DNA of 64,000 nucleotides from Methanosarcina vacuolata Z-761 (GTDB taxonomy: Archaea > Halobacteriota > Methanosarcinia > Methanosarcinales > Methanosarcinaceae): assembly GCF_000969905.1 (NCBI RefSeq), contig NZ_CP009520.1, forward strand, positions 558,001 through 622,000, written 5' to 3'. The stretch's first letter is position 1, and each line of letters starts with the position of its first letter. Shown piece after piece: positions 1-7,208 of the stretch. Position numbers and translations under genes: made by a program. The notes under the pieces were generated by a model. It was not told the origin of the DNA and made no database searches. It worked only from the letters and a program-made list of their open reading frames with translations.

Positions 1-571
1 CATATTTCTGAGATGTCCGTATAATAATCCTATAATCTTTTGTGTACTTGAATAATTTTCTTCTTGTTTCATCTAAAAGTGCAAGTGTTGGCTGAATAAC
101 TACTATGTTTTTGTACCTTTTAGATGCCACAATTTCTTCGATGAGTAGACTTTTTCCAAAACTTGTTGGTGCACTAACTATTACATTTTTGTCACTTCTT
201 AATAGTTCACTCAATGCTTTTTGTTGTTCATGGAAATATTTATCTAGATCATAACAAAAATGAAACTCTTTTCTTATTTTTTCTCCCGTGTTTTTAATTT
301 GTAAAATACATTTTTCTTTTTCTAAATAAGGATAAAATCCAGCCGCTTCTACTAAATCAGCCCAAATATCATACGTTGAACTCTCTAATTTTCCGCAGTT
401 ATCTAGAATATTTATAATTACTTTTCTGCCGTATTGTTGCTCAGATTCATTTCCTCTCAATAATTCGGAGCAATCTTTTGCAAACTGAAAACTTTCCTCT
501 AATCCTATACTTTCAGAGTTTCTTATCTGATCTATAATCTCGTCAATTAATTTAGGACTGGCTTCACTCAT
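1..571 (-). CDS. hamB: HamB-like DEAD/DEAH helicase of a Hachiman system, N-terminal 190 residues only
   Basis: The reading frame starts at the ATG complementary to 569-571 and runs off the left edge of the window, so only the N-terminal part is visible. It holds a helicase Walker A motif (APTSFGKS, about residue 135) followed by LLIEEIV and a motif Ia-like VVIQPTLALLDETRK stretch, as in superfamily 2 helicases. The start overlaps the end of the upstream gene (564-1514) by 8 bases, which indicates translational coupling. That neighbour has the features of HamA (DUF1837), and a helicase directly after HamA is the known layout of Hachiman anti-phage systems, where HamB is a DNA-sensing helicase that controls the HamA nuclease. 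The helicase motif is seen; the HamB assignment rests mainly on the neighbour. Another SF2 helicase family cannot be excluded without the C-terminal part. Confidence 0.75.
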   Translation of the reverse strand, partial: MSEASPKLIDEIIDQIRNSESIGLEESFQFAKDCSELLRGNESEQQYGRKVIINILDNCGKLESSTYDIWADLVEAAGFYPYLEKEKCILQIKNTGEKIRKEFHFCYDLDKYFHEQQKALSELLRSDKNVIVSAPTSFGKSLLIEEIVASKRYKNIVVIQPTLALLDETRRKLFKYTKDYRIIIRTSQKY

Positions 572-1514
572 CTTTTAATTCCTGTAAAGTGTACAATTTC
601 TTATGCAACCTTTTAATTAACTCATTTTTACATGGAACTGGAAAAAGTAGCAACACAATATTTAAATTACTCTTAAGAGGATGATCATTTATGTTATCAA
701 AATTATTTTTTAAGTTTCTAACCTCTTTTTCATAACTTTCTATAAATTCACTTTGATTTTCATCGTCATACTTTGTAAAATTATCACTTGAGTATGTACA
801 AAGCAACGGAATGGTTATAGAACTTAAAACATCTTTTAGCTTACTTTTTCCATCCATCAATTCTAGCCATTCTTCTTTTTCTGGAATGTTATCATAAGGC
901 TCAATCTTTTTTGATATGATTACAAACTCATTGTTAAGATAGTCACGCTGGAAATGTTCTTTTATGTCCTTAATTAAGGCTTCTACACCTTTTTTACCGT
1001 CCATATATAATTTTGATTCTCCTAACCACATAGTTTTATTTTCTGGCTGAATATGAACAGCGTCAAAGCCATGAACCGGAACCCCATATGAATCTTTAAA
1101 ATATATTTTTGATAAGAGAGGAACAGTGCTATGAAAATCACGTAATATAAGATGTAATATTAATTCTCCGAACTCTCCTCTTTTCAAAAAACTTTTTCTC
1201 TGTTCATCGCTGTCATCAATGAAACTGCAATTATCAACGTATATCTCTTTAGCTTTTTTGAATTCCTCAATTTTGTAAATAGATTTTGCGGCGTCAGATA
1301 ATTGATCTATAAGCTTAGTCTTATCTGGTTCTAAGTGATAACCAAATGCGAACTCAAATATTACATTTTGAAGCAAATTAACTAATTCCTTCCAACGATA
1401 TTTGCTTTCGTTATTATCATCAATATCAAATCCAACCAAATAAGTCTTAAGATTCGCTTCGGAAATTCTTTCTTCAATAATTTTTGCTGAATTAAATGGC
1501 TTTTTCTTTTCCAT
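564..1514 (-). CDS. hamA: HamA-like (DUF1837) nuclease of a Hachiman defence system
   Basis: A 316-residue soluble protein. The central part has the pattern of DUF1837/HamA: GEFGE at residues 113-117, then HGFDAVHI with Asp151, then WLGESKLY with Glu166 and Lys168. Together these look like a PD-(D/E)xK nuclease core (acidic helix, Asp, then ExK). In Hachiman systems HamA is the effector that degrades DNA when HamB senses invading or damaged DNA. The next gene on the same strand is a helicase overlapping by 8 bases, as expected for hamA-hamB. The base composition is AT-rich and the codon use looks different from the metabolic genes to the right, in line with acquired DNA. The family call is from motif recognition, not from a database search. 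Confidence 0.78.
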   Translation of the reverse strand: MEKKKPFNSAKIIEERISEANLKTYLVGFDIDDNNESKYRWKELVNLLQNVIFEFAFGYHLEPDKTKLIDQLSDAAKSIYKIEEFKKAKEIYVDNCSFIDDSDEQRKSFLKRGEFGELILHLILRDFHSTVPLLSKIYFKDSYGVPVHGFDAVHIQPENKTMWLGESKLYMDGKKGVEALIKDIKEHFQRDYLNNEFVIISKKIEPYDNIPEKEEWLELMDGKSKLKDVLSSITIPLLCTYSSDNFTKYDDENQSEFIESYEKEVRNLKNNFDNINDHPLKSNLNIVLLLFPVPCKNELIKRLHKKLYTLQELKDE

Positions 1515-1978
1515 ATTAGTCCTCAGGTTCTTGGAAGCAAATCTTAAAGCTTATAAAATAATTATTCGAAAGTAACTATTGAATAAATAACTTACTATAT
1601 TTTTCATAAATACAAAAATCAGAAAAGAGAGTATATGGATAAGGAGGATTACATTCAAAGACAAAAATAGATAGTTTTCAAAATATGTAAAAAATATTAC
1701 ATTTGAGCTCCGTAGAAACCCATCTAAGTAAGTTTCAATAGGCTGCAGATTAATCAAAAATAGATTAATCGGACAATTCAAACTAATCGAGACTTATCAT
1801 CTTAAATGATTTCTTCATAGCGAAATATAGTCTCAAAGAGTATAGGATTAAAGTAAAAATTAGATTGAGAGTAATAAATATTTGCACTGTTTTTCCTCGA
1901 TTCTAATATTATAATCGAAAGAATGGGAGGTTACATAAACATTTAGTAACCTTTTATTTGATATTATGAGGTAGAGAA
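1515..1978. other. AT-rich gap without a supported gene
   Basis: 464 bases between the divergent hamA and the small gene at 1979. A short open frame on the minus strand (1551-1781) has a low-complexity hydrophobic translation and no ribosome site, so I do not call it. The stretch should hold the promoters for both flanking genes. Confidence 0.5.
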
Positions 1979-2326
1979 ATGAAATTATTAGGAAAATATA
2001 AAGTCATGAAACATAAGGTAAAACCAGAGATTACATATCCTTTAGTGAGGCTTCCACGATCGGAAGTAAACCTTGCTGGAGAAACTGCTCATATTTTCAA
2101 AACAGAATATAATAGTAAACCTGTTTATTTAATTGCTTTTGAAGAAGAGATTAACTGTGAATTTAAAGTTGTGCAACCTGAAGGCAAATCTGACTTTGAA
2201 GCAAGAATAGAAGCATTCAAAAAGAAGGTTAATACGTTCTTAGAATCAGAAAATAAGGATATAAAAGAGAGTGGGCCCGCTGAGATTCGAACTCAGGACC
2301 TCCGCCGTGTGAAGGCGACGTCATAA
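1979..2326 (+). CDS. Small hypothetical protein whose C-terminus is read from the antisense strand of tRNA-Val
   Basis: 115 codons with a plausible ribosome site (GAGGT, 6 bases before the ATG). I do not recognise the family. The first about 97 residues look like a genuine basic, soluble protein (KPEITYPLVRLPRSEVN, later a charged helix). The last about 18 residues, GPAEIRTQDLRR and onward, are the antisense of the tRNA-Val gene at 2272-2345, a well known type of spurious sequence. The frame therefore has no stop of its own before the tRNA. Either the gene was cut when the element inserted at the tRNA, or the original stop has been lost. Its position right at the 3' end of the tRNA makes it the terminal gene of the presumed island. 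Confidence 0.5.
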   Translation: MKLLGKYKVMKHKVKPEITYPLVRLPRSEVNLAGETAHIFKTEYNSKPVYLIAFEEEINCEFKVVQPEGKSDFEARIEAFKKKVNTFLESENKDIKESGPAEIRTQDLRRVKATS

Positions 2327-2345
2327 CCGTCTAGACCACGAGCCC
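2272..2345 (-). tRNA. tRNA-Val (anticodon CAC)
   Basis: The minus strand folds as a complete 74-nt cloverleaf: acceptor GGGCTCG pairs with CGGGCCC (one T-G pair), anticodon stem TCGCC/GGCGG closes the loop TTCACAC giving anticodon CAC, and T stem CTGAG/CTCAG closes TTCGAAT. The discriminator is A and CCA is not encoded. The 3' end faces the Hachiman genes, so it is a likely integration site. Confidence 0.95.
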
Positions 2346-2661
2346 ATGTTGTTTTTGAAATTTAAAAAGGAATAAGCACCATAAAATAGAACTTCTTATG
2401 TATAAGCTTATCGCTTGTTAACGATGGTAGGGGCTGCCCCGCCGCGTTATGAAATTGTTATTCTATTTTGCTTGGTCTGGATTTCAGTTTTTTTCGATCT
2501 CTTTATCAAGCCCTTTTCAGCCTTTTTTCACTCTGCTAATACTTTATGTAGGGAGTGAAATCTTCAGTTTCTCTACAGGAAATTTTCGAACACACACCAC
2601 ACAAATTAAATAAGTTACAGATGTAAATAACTCTATAAACTAATTTAATTGTAGGGTTGAA
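2346..2661. other. Intergenic, upstream of prepilin peptidase
   Basis: 316 bases with no coding frame I can support. It should hold the promoter of tRNA-Val on the minus strand and of the prepilin peptidase gene on the plus strand. A small G/C-rich palindrome (GGGGCTGCCCC near 2431) stands out from the AT-rich surroundings but I cannot assign it. Confidence 0.4.
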
Positions 2662-3426
2662 ATGATAGAAATCCTCAAAATACTCTTCAGCATTCCCTTC
2701 TTACTGTACTCGTGTTATTCTGACCTTAATTCCCGCAGGGTCTCAAATAAGGTCTGGAAATATATGCTTGCATCGGGTTCGGGGTTCGTTTTTTATGAAA
2801 TTTTCACAGACGGACTTTCCTACCTTATGCCTCTTCTTTTATCAGGAGTTCTTGTTTTTACGGCCGTCTATCTCCTTTTCCAGTTTGGGGCTTTCGGAGG
2901 CGGGGATGCAAAGGGGTTGATCGTGCTTTCCATCCTTTTTCCTTCTTATCCGGTGTTTAGCTATTCAGGAAATACATATCCCCTGCTCGGGGTTCCACCA
3001 ATCGGGATTTTCGCCTTTACGGTACTGGGAAATGCTCTCCTGATGACAACGCTTGTCCCTCTCGGGATGTTCTGCCACAATCTCCTGCATTTCTCGCCTG
3101 AGATGATCAAAAATCCGCTTTACATGTTTATAGGATACCGGACAGAGATTTCTTCCCTGAAGTACAAGAAACACCTTGGCCTGCTTGAAAAATTTGAGCT
3201 TGACGAAAGTGGAAGCCTCAAAAAAACATTTGCCCGTGGAGGTCTCAACTTCGATGCGGACCAGAAACCGGAACTTGAGGAGTATCTGAAAAAAGGTTTG
3301 ATTGAGAAAGATATCTGGGTTACTCCCGGCCTGCCGTTCATGCTTTCAATTACAGCCGGGTTTATTACTGCTGTTTTTTTTGGAGATTTGATATTTTATA
3401 CGGTCATGCGCCTCATTGTAAGTTAA
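2662..3426 (+). CDS. Archaeal prepilin/preflagellin peptidase (A24 aspartic protease)
   Basis: 254 residues with several hydrophobic segments. The two catalytic aspartates of the A24 family are visible: Asp21 in CYSDLNSRRVSN and Asp82 in the GGGDAKG (GxGD) motif. Family members cleave the short positively charged leader of archaeal type IV pilins and archaellins at the membrane. The middle part, from about residue 140, is a soluble charged insertion followed by a C-terminal membrane segment (about 225-250). It stands alone here; candidate substrates are the pilin-like proteins at 58994-63449. Which of the PibD, FlaK or EppA subtypes it belongs to cannot be decided by eye. Confidence 0.88.
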   Translation: MIEILKILFSIPFLLYSCYSDLNSRRVSNKVWKYMLASGSGFVFYEIFTDGLSYLMPLLLSGVLVFTAVYLLFQFGAFGGGDAKGLIVLSILFPSYPVFSYSGNTYPLLGVPPIGIFAFTVLGNALLMTTLVPLGMFCHNLLHFSPEMIKNPLYMFIGYRTEISSLKYKKHLGLLEKFELDESGSLKKTFARGGLNFDADQKPELEEYLKKGLIEKDIWVTPGLPFMLSITAGFITAVFFGDLIFYTVMRLIVS

Positions 3427-3649
3427 ACTTCGTGGTGTGTTTTGATAAAATTGAAAACCTTGATGTTTTGAAAACACATCTTATTGAGTAAGTGGTAATC
3501 TGGTAGGCATTTCTATTCCGATTGGTTCTTTGTTTAATCGCGGTGGTAAAGAAAATAATCCCTTGAGAGAGGAATTATTTTTTACACCTGGATATCTAAC
3601 TCCTTACAAATCGTTTTATGATAAAGGATGGTCAGGCTTTGGAATAAAA

Positions 3650-4570
3650 CTAATCATCACCGCGCCCTTCTATGACATCAATGATACGCTGGCCGATCAG
3701 TGGAGCGGCGGTAGCGGCAAAAGTGGAATTAGGGTGAGAATTCGAAGTGGATACGGCATTTTCCGGCAAGAGGTATAGCCCGCCTCCGGTTTCCAGCTCG
3801 CGGAAATCCCAGATATAGATATTATCCCCGGGTTCATCCCAGGTCGTCTTGACCCAGTTTGCAAAGTCTCTTGCTCTCTTTGCTTCTTCGACATTGGTCT
3901 CACTTTCGACTAGAGCTGGACCGGTCCAAACGATAAAGCGGTTATTCGGAAACTCATGCATCTTTGCTTTCAGGGCGTTGTATTGCAGCTTATAATTCTC
4001 TTCACTTTTGACACTGGAAGTTATATCCGGAGAACCGGTATCGGCAACAACGCTGCTGACCGGGAAGCAGTGCTTCCAGACGATGACATCATAAGTCTGA
4101 GTCAGCATCTCCAGGGTCGGTTCTTTCTTATAGGCAGAAGCACCGGCATGGTTTACCCAGATGTTCCAATAATCGTAAGGATAGTTATTCCATCCATAAG
4201 GGCGTGATTTCGGGAATTCCATTTGTGTTATACTGTAGTTTGTGCCGTGATTGGTGTTGTAATTCGCAATCTTAGTGTCTACCCCACCGTCCCAGATGAC
4301 CCCGCCGGTGCTGTGATGGAGATAAATGACCTTTGCCGAGCTCGACATCGGTTCGTCATTTTCAATTTCCGCAGCTATAATATTGTTGTTTGGGCCAGTT
4401 ACGTTTGATTTTGTAGTCGCATTATTTGCAAATACTACTAACTGTGAATTTTCACTGGCGTTTGAATTATCCGCATCCGAGTTTGAACTACACCCCGATG
4501 TAGAGATAAATAAAATAGTGATTAGCAATCCAATAAATTTAATTCCAGAAATTTTACTGGCAAGGCTCAT
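3650..4570 (-). CDS. Secreted lipoprotein with SGNH-hydrolase-like fold
   Basis: 306 residues. It begins with a signal peptide and a lipobox-like STSGC at Cys27, followed by a Ser/Asn-rich linker to about residue 75. The domain that follows opens with VIYLHHSTGG (Ser87, in the place of the block I nucleophile of SGNH/GDSL esterases) and ends with SHPN (His279, in the place of the catalytic block V Asp-x-x-His region). The Ser and His positions and the alternating strands suggest an SGNH-like hydrolase acting outside the cell, perhaps on surface polysaccharide esters. The substrate is unknown and the classical GDS motif is absent, so the enzymatic role is an inference. It is transcribed away from its neighbours as a single gene. 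Confidence 0.65.
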   Translation of the reverse strand: MSLASKISGIKFIGLLITILFISTSGCSSNSDADNSNASENSQLVVFANNATTKSNVTGPNNNIIAAEIENDEPMSSSAKVIYLHHSTGGVIWDGGVDTKIANYNTNHGTNYSITQMEFPKSRPYGWNNYPYDYWNIWVNHAGASAYKKEPTLEMLTQTYDVIVWKHCFPVSSVVADTGSPDITSSVKSEENYKLQYNALKAKMHEFPNNRFIVWTGPALVESETNVEEAKRARDFANWVKTTWDEPGDNIYIWDFRELETGGGLYLLPENAVSTSNSHPNSTFAATAAPLIGQRIIDVIEGRGDD

Positions 4571-4737
4571 GATAATCCCCCAGGCATTACTTATTATTCT
4601 TTTGTAAGATGACGTTACTATCGGAAAAAGTGAATTTACTCAGCACTCACTAAAATTATTAATTATGTCTACTACAATATGAACATTGCCTTGCTATTTA
4701 ATTATACAAAAATAGTAAAGGAATTTATTGGTAATAA

Positions 4738-4798
4738 GTAATAATGTTTTTTAAAAAGTAATAATGTTTTTTAAAAAGTAATAATGTTTTTAAGAGTT
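4738..4798. repeat. Three tandem copies of a 20-bp AT-rich repeat
   Basis: The unit GTAATAATGTTTTTTAAAAA is repeated two and a half to three times between the lipoprotein start and the cbiE end. No function is apparent. Confidence 0.8.
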
Positions 4799-4849
4799 AA
4801 TCTCGACATTTTTTATACAACGCTGCGACGCTCTTTGCTCTTCAAAGAA

Positions 4850-5437
4850 TTACCTTTTTTGCACAACAAGCAGCCCGTAAAGAATCGTTTCCGGAAACGG
4901 CGGATTTTCAGGCGTGCCTTTTACAATTCTTTCTTCAGGATAGCCGAGGTTTTCGCAGGTATAAAGTTCAGCTTCAATACCCATCTCTTTAAGGATTTCT
5001 GCAACCTCAAGTGAGCCAAAGTTTTCTTCCGGCAGGAGGAAGATATTTCTTCCGTTCTTTAATTCCTGGATCAATTCGGCTTTTGCAGGCTCCGAGTCCC
5101 TGCCATGGGCTGTGATTGCGCAGAGGTTGGTCAGGTTCACTTTTGTACGCGCACAGGCCACCTGCATCGAGGAAATCCCGGGTATGACTGTGTCTTTCTC
5201 TCCTGCGAATTTTCCGAGCCCTGAAAACATAGGATCGCCTGTAGACAGGACGACTGCATCGGCTGGTAGGAGATGAAGCGACTTATAGTCCTTAATCGGT
5301 TTTGCTTCACATTCAATATACTCCCGGGCAATCTCAAGGGCTCTTTTCGCGCCATAAACCACAGAAGCTTTCCTTATAGCCTTTATTCCTTCTTCCGTAA
5401 GCATTCCGGGCCCTACTCCGACTCCTACGACAATCAT
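4850..5437 (-). CDS. cbiE: Cobalt-precorrin-7 (C5)-methyltransferase
   Basis: 195 residues of the tetrapyrrole methylase family. The N-terminus MIVVGVGVGPGMLTEEG is the family's SAM-binding start, and VVLSTGDPMFSGLG (about residue 63) is the second glycine-rich signature (GDPxF/YSG). The length matches stand-alone CbiE without a fused CbiT. The enzyme methylates C5 of the corrin ring in the anaerobic cobalamin pathway. It follows cbiD on the same strand after 28 bases, so the two are probably one operon. Corrinoid synthesis fits the methylamine corrinoid proteins encoded further right. Confidence 0.9.
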   Translation of the reverse strand: MIVVGVGVGPGMLTEEGIKAIRKASVVYGAKRALEIAREYIECEAKPIKDYKSLHLLPADAVVLSTGDPMFSGLGKFAGEKDTVIPGISSMQVACARTKVNLTNLCAITAHGRDSEPAKAELIQELKNGRNIFLLPEENFGSLEVAEILKEMGIEAELYTCENLGYPEERIVKGTPENPPFPETILYGLLVVQKR

Positions 5438-5465
5438 TATTTTTCTTCCCCTTTTCCTGTCTTAA

Positions 5466-6485
5466 TTAACTTTCATTCTTACTGTCCATCAGGACAGATC
5501 CATCCCTGTCGATTACCACGATTCTTGCGCCTTTTCCTTTCTCGATTGCCATCTCGAAGGCCTCTTTCAGGCGCATATGTTCAGGCGCTTTTTTAAGCAT
5601 CTCGACAACGGTTGCATATCCGCTGCCTTCAAGCATCTCAGGGTTTCCCCATTTAAGGACAAGGCCTGGAAGCCCGCAGATAATTATATCACCAGAAGCG
5701 TAATCAAGCCCTTCCGAAATCCTGCTTCCGATCATAACGACTGTATAATCAGGAAAAAGCATATGAGAGTAACGCATTCCTATCCGGCCTGTCGTCAGGA
5801 CCACTCTGTCCGTGCAGCGTATCAGGTCTCCTCTCATTTCTCCAAGGTGGTCATTCCAGGGCTCAACAAAGCCTGTACTTCCAAGTACGGAAATTCCGCC
5901 TTCAACCCCTATCCTGCTGTTCAGGGTTTCTTTTCCGGTTTTCTCTCCGTCCGGAATTGAGATTGTAACCTCGGCTCCTCTCAAGCCCAGTTCTTCTACG
6001 GCTTCCTGCACTGCGGCCTTTATCTGTTCCATTGGTTTTGGGTTAATAGCTGGCTGGCCTTTTGGAACCTGTAGCCCGTCCCTTCTGACAATTCCTATGC
6101 CTCTTCCTCCGAGAATTCGGATTCCTTCAGCTTCCCTGGCTTCTCCCACAAATTCAAGCCCCCGGGTAATATCGGATTCGTGGTCGTTTTGAATCTTTTT
6201 CACAACTGCACGCCCCTGAGAGGCTTCGCTGACCTCAAGCTGTGCTCTCAATCCCACAGGAGTCGGAACAGATACGCTATGAACCGTTTTCTTAAGGGAA
6301 AGGACCGCGGCTTTTGCAGCAGCACTTGCTGTGGTTCCTGTAGTGTATCCTCGTTTGAGGATAGACCCGTCACTCAGAACCACAATCATCCCGGATGCTA
6401 CTTTTGTTTCAAGTTCTTCCCTGGCAAGCCCGGTACGGACAATCCATTCTTCAGGGATCTTGAAATTGTTAACAGGATCTATCAT
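5466..6485 (-). CDS. cbiD: Cobalt-precorrin-5B (C1)-methyltransferase
   Basis: 339 residues. The signature [19 protein letters not shown] (about residues 42-60) is diagnostic for CbiD, followed by the typical [14 protein letters not shown] and [15 protein letters not shown] stretches. CbiD installs the C1 methyl group during ring contraction in anaerobic cobalamin synthesis. It is the first gene of a cbiD-cbiE pair; the 700 bases upstream hold its promoter and a structured element (6728-6858). No cobalamin riboswitch is recognisable. Confidence 0.93.
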   Translation of the reverse strand: MIDPVNNFKIPEEWIVRTGLAREELETKVASGMIVVLSDGSILKRGYTTGTTASAAAKAAVLSLKKTVHSVSVPTPVGLRAQLEVSEASQGRAVVKKIQNDHESDITRGLEFVGEAREAEGIRILGGRGIGIVRRDGLQVPKGQPAINPKPMEQIKAAVQEAVEELGLRGAEVTISIPDGEKTGKETLNSRIGVEGGISVLGSTGFVEPWNDHLGEMRGDLIRCTDRVVLTTGRIGMRYSHMLFPDYTVVMIGSRISEGLDYASGDIIICGLPGLVLKWGNPEMLEGSGYATVVEMLKKAPEHMRLKEAFEMAIEKGKGARIVVIDRDGSVLMDSKNES

Positions 6486-7208
6486 GGAAGAATACTCGGA
6501 GGTTTTTTATTATAAATGTATTGACATCAATTACCAATGGCTAAAGCACTTTGGCTTTCGCTTCTATGCCTTAGTTACCTATATCGGAAAAACCCGATTG
6601 GTTTTTTGTATAAGCCTTGCCATATTTTCTGGTTTTACTGCACATGATAAAAGTAACTGACATCAAAGGTATAGATAAAAGATAGAAAAGAAGTAGAAAA
6701 AAAATCGAAAAAAGATAGAAAAGAGGTGGCATCATTCCAGGAGTGGGGATTTGTTTTTTGGAAATGGGGTTTTTCCTGGATTCTGGAACGATTGGGGAGT
6801 CGTTCTTCCTATGGGGTGTTGGGGTTGGTGTGTGAAAAATATTCTCGGGAATGATGCCTTTTCAGATGCCGGCACTTGCCTGGCACACTACTACATCTTA
6901 AGTTCTATTATATAAATATATAGGAAACTAAGGATGATCTTTCAATATAGAAATATATTGATTGATTACGAATATGCCAGTTATATATCTCTATAATATT
7001 TCCATAGAATCCTCATATTTTTGTCTCCCAACTGCATTTTCTAACTTCGCTGAAACAAATCTCTCTTTGGATTATATATTCACCACTCTAACACAATCAG
7101 GTTAAATGGAAAGGGCACTATCAGACTTAATTCTGAAAATCTAGGTAGAATTAAACTCCAATATATAAATAAAAACCGAAACACTGGTTTTTCAGGTTAC
7201 AGCCCTTT
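6486..7208. other. Gap between cbiD and mutL holding a structured element
   Basis: 723 bases without a supported gene. The only clear structure is the nested hairpin at 6728-6858 (separate entry). The rest is AT-rich and contains several TATA-like stretches (for example TATATAAATATATAGG near 6910). Confidence 0.5.
6728..6858. ncRNA. Candidate structured RNA closed by an 11-bp perfect stem
   Basis: GGCATCATTCC at 6728-6738 is the exact reverse complement of GGAATGATGCC at 6848-6858. Inside lies a second perfect stem, GAACGA (6786-6791) with TCGTTC (6800-6805) and an 8-nt G-rich loop, and a weaker GGAAA/TTTCC pair before it. The interior is markedly G-rich (several GGGG runs) compared with the AT-rich surroundings. 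The strand is unknown. It could be a small RNA or part of a long leader of cbiD. No known family is recognised. Confidence 0.4.

Noticed and set aside
1551-1781. 76-codon open frame on the minus strand
   Set aside because: Low-complexity AT-rich hydrophobic translation without a ribosome site.
3530-3778. 82-codon plus-strand frame
   Set aside because: Overlaps the 3' end of the well-supported lipoprotein gene on the other strand and has no family features.
6486-7208. Cobalamin riboswitch upstream of cbiD
   Set aside because: No B12-box-like conserved sequence could be found; the hairpin at 6728-6858 has a different layout, and cobalamin riboswitches are not typical of archaea.
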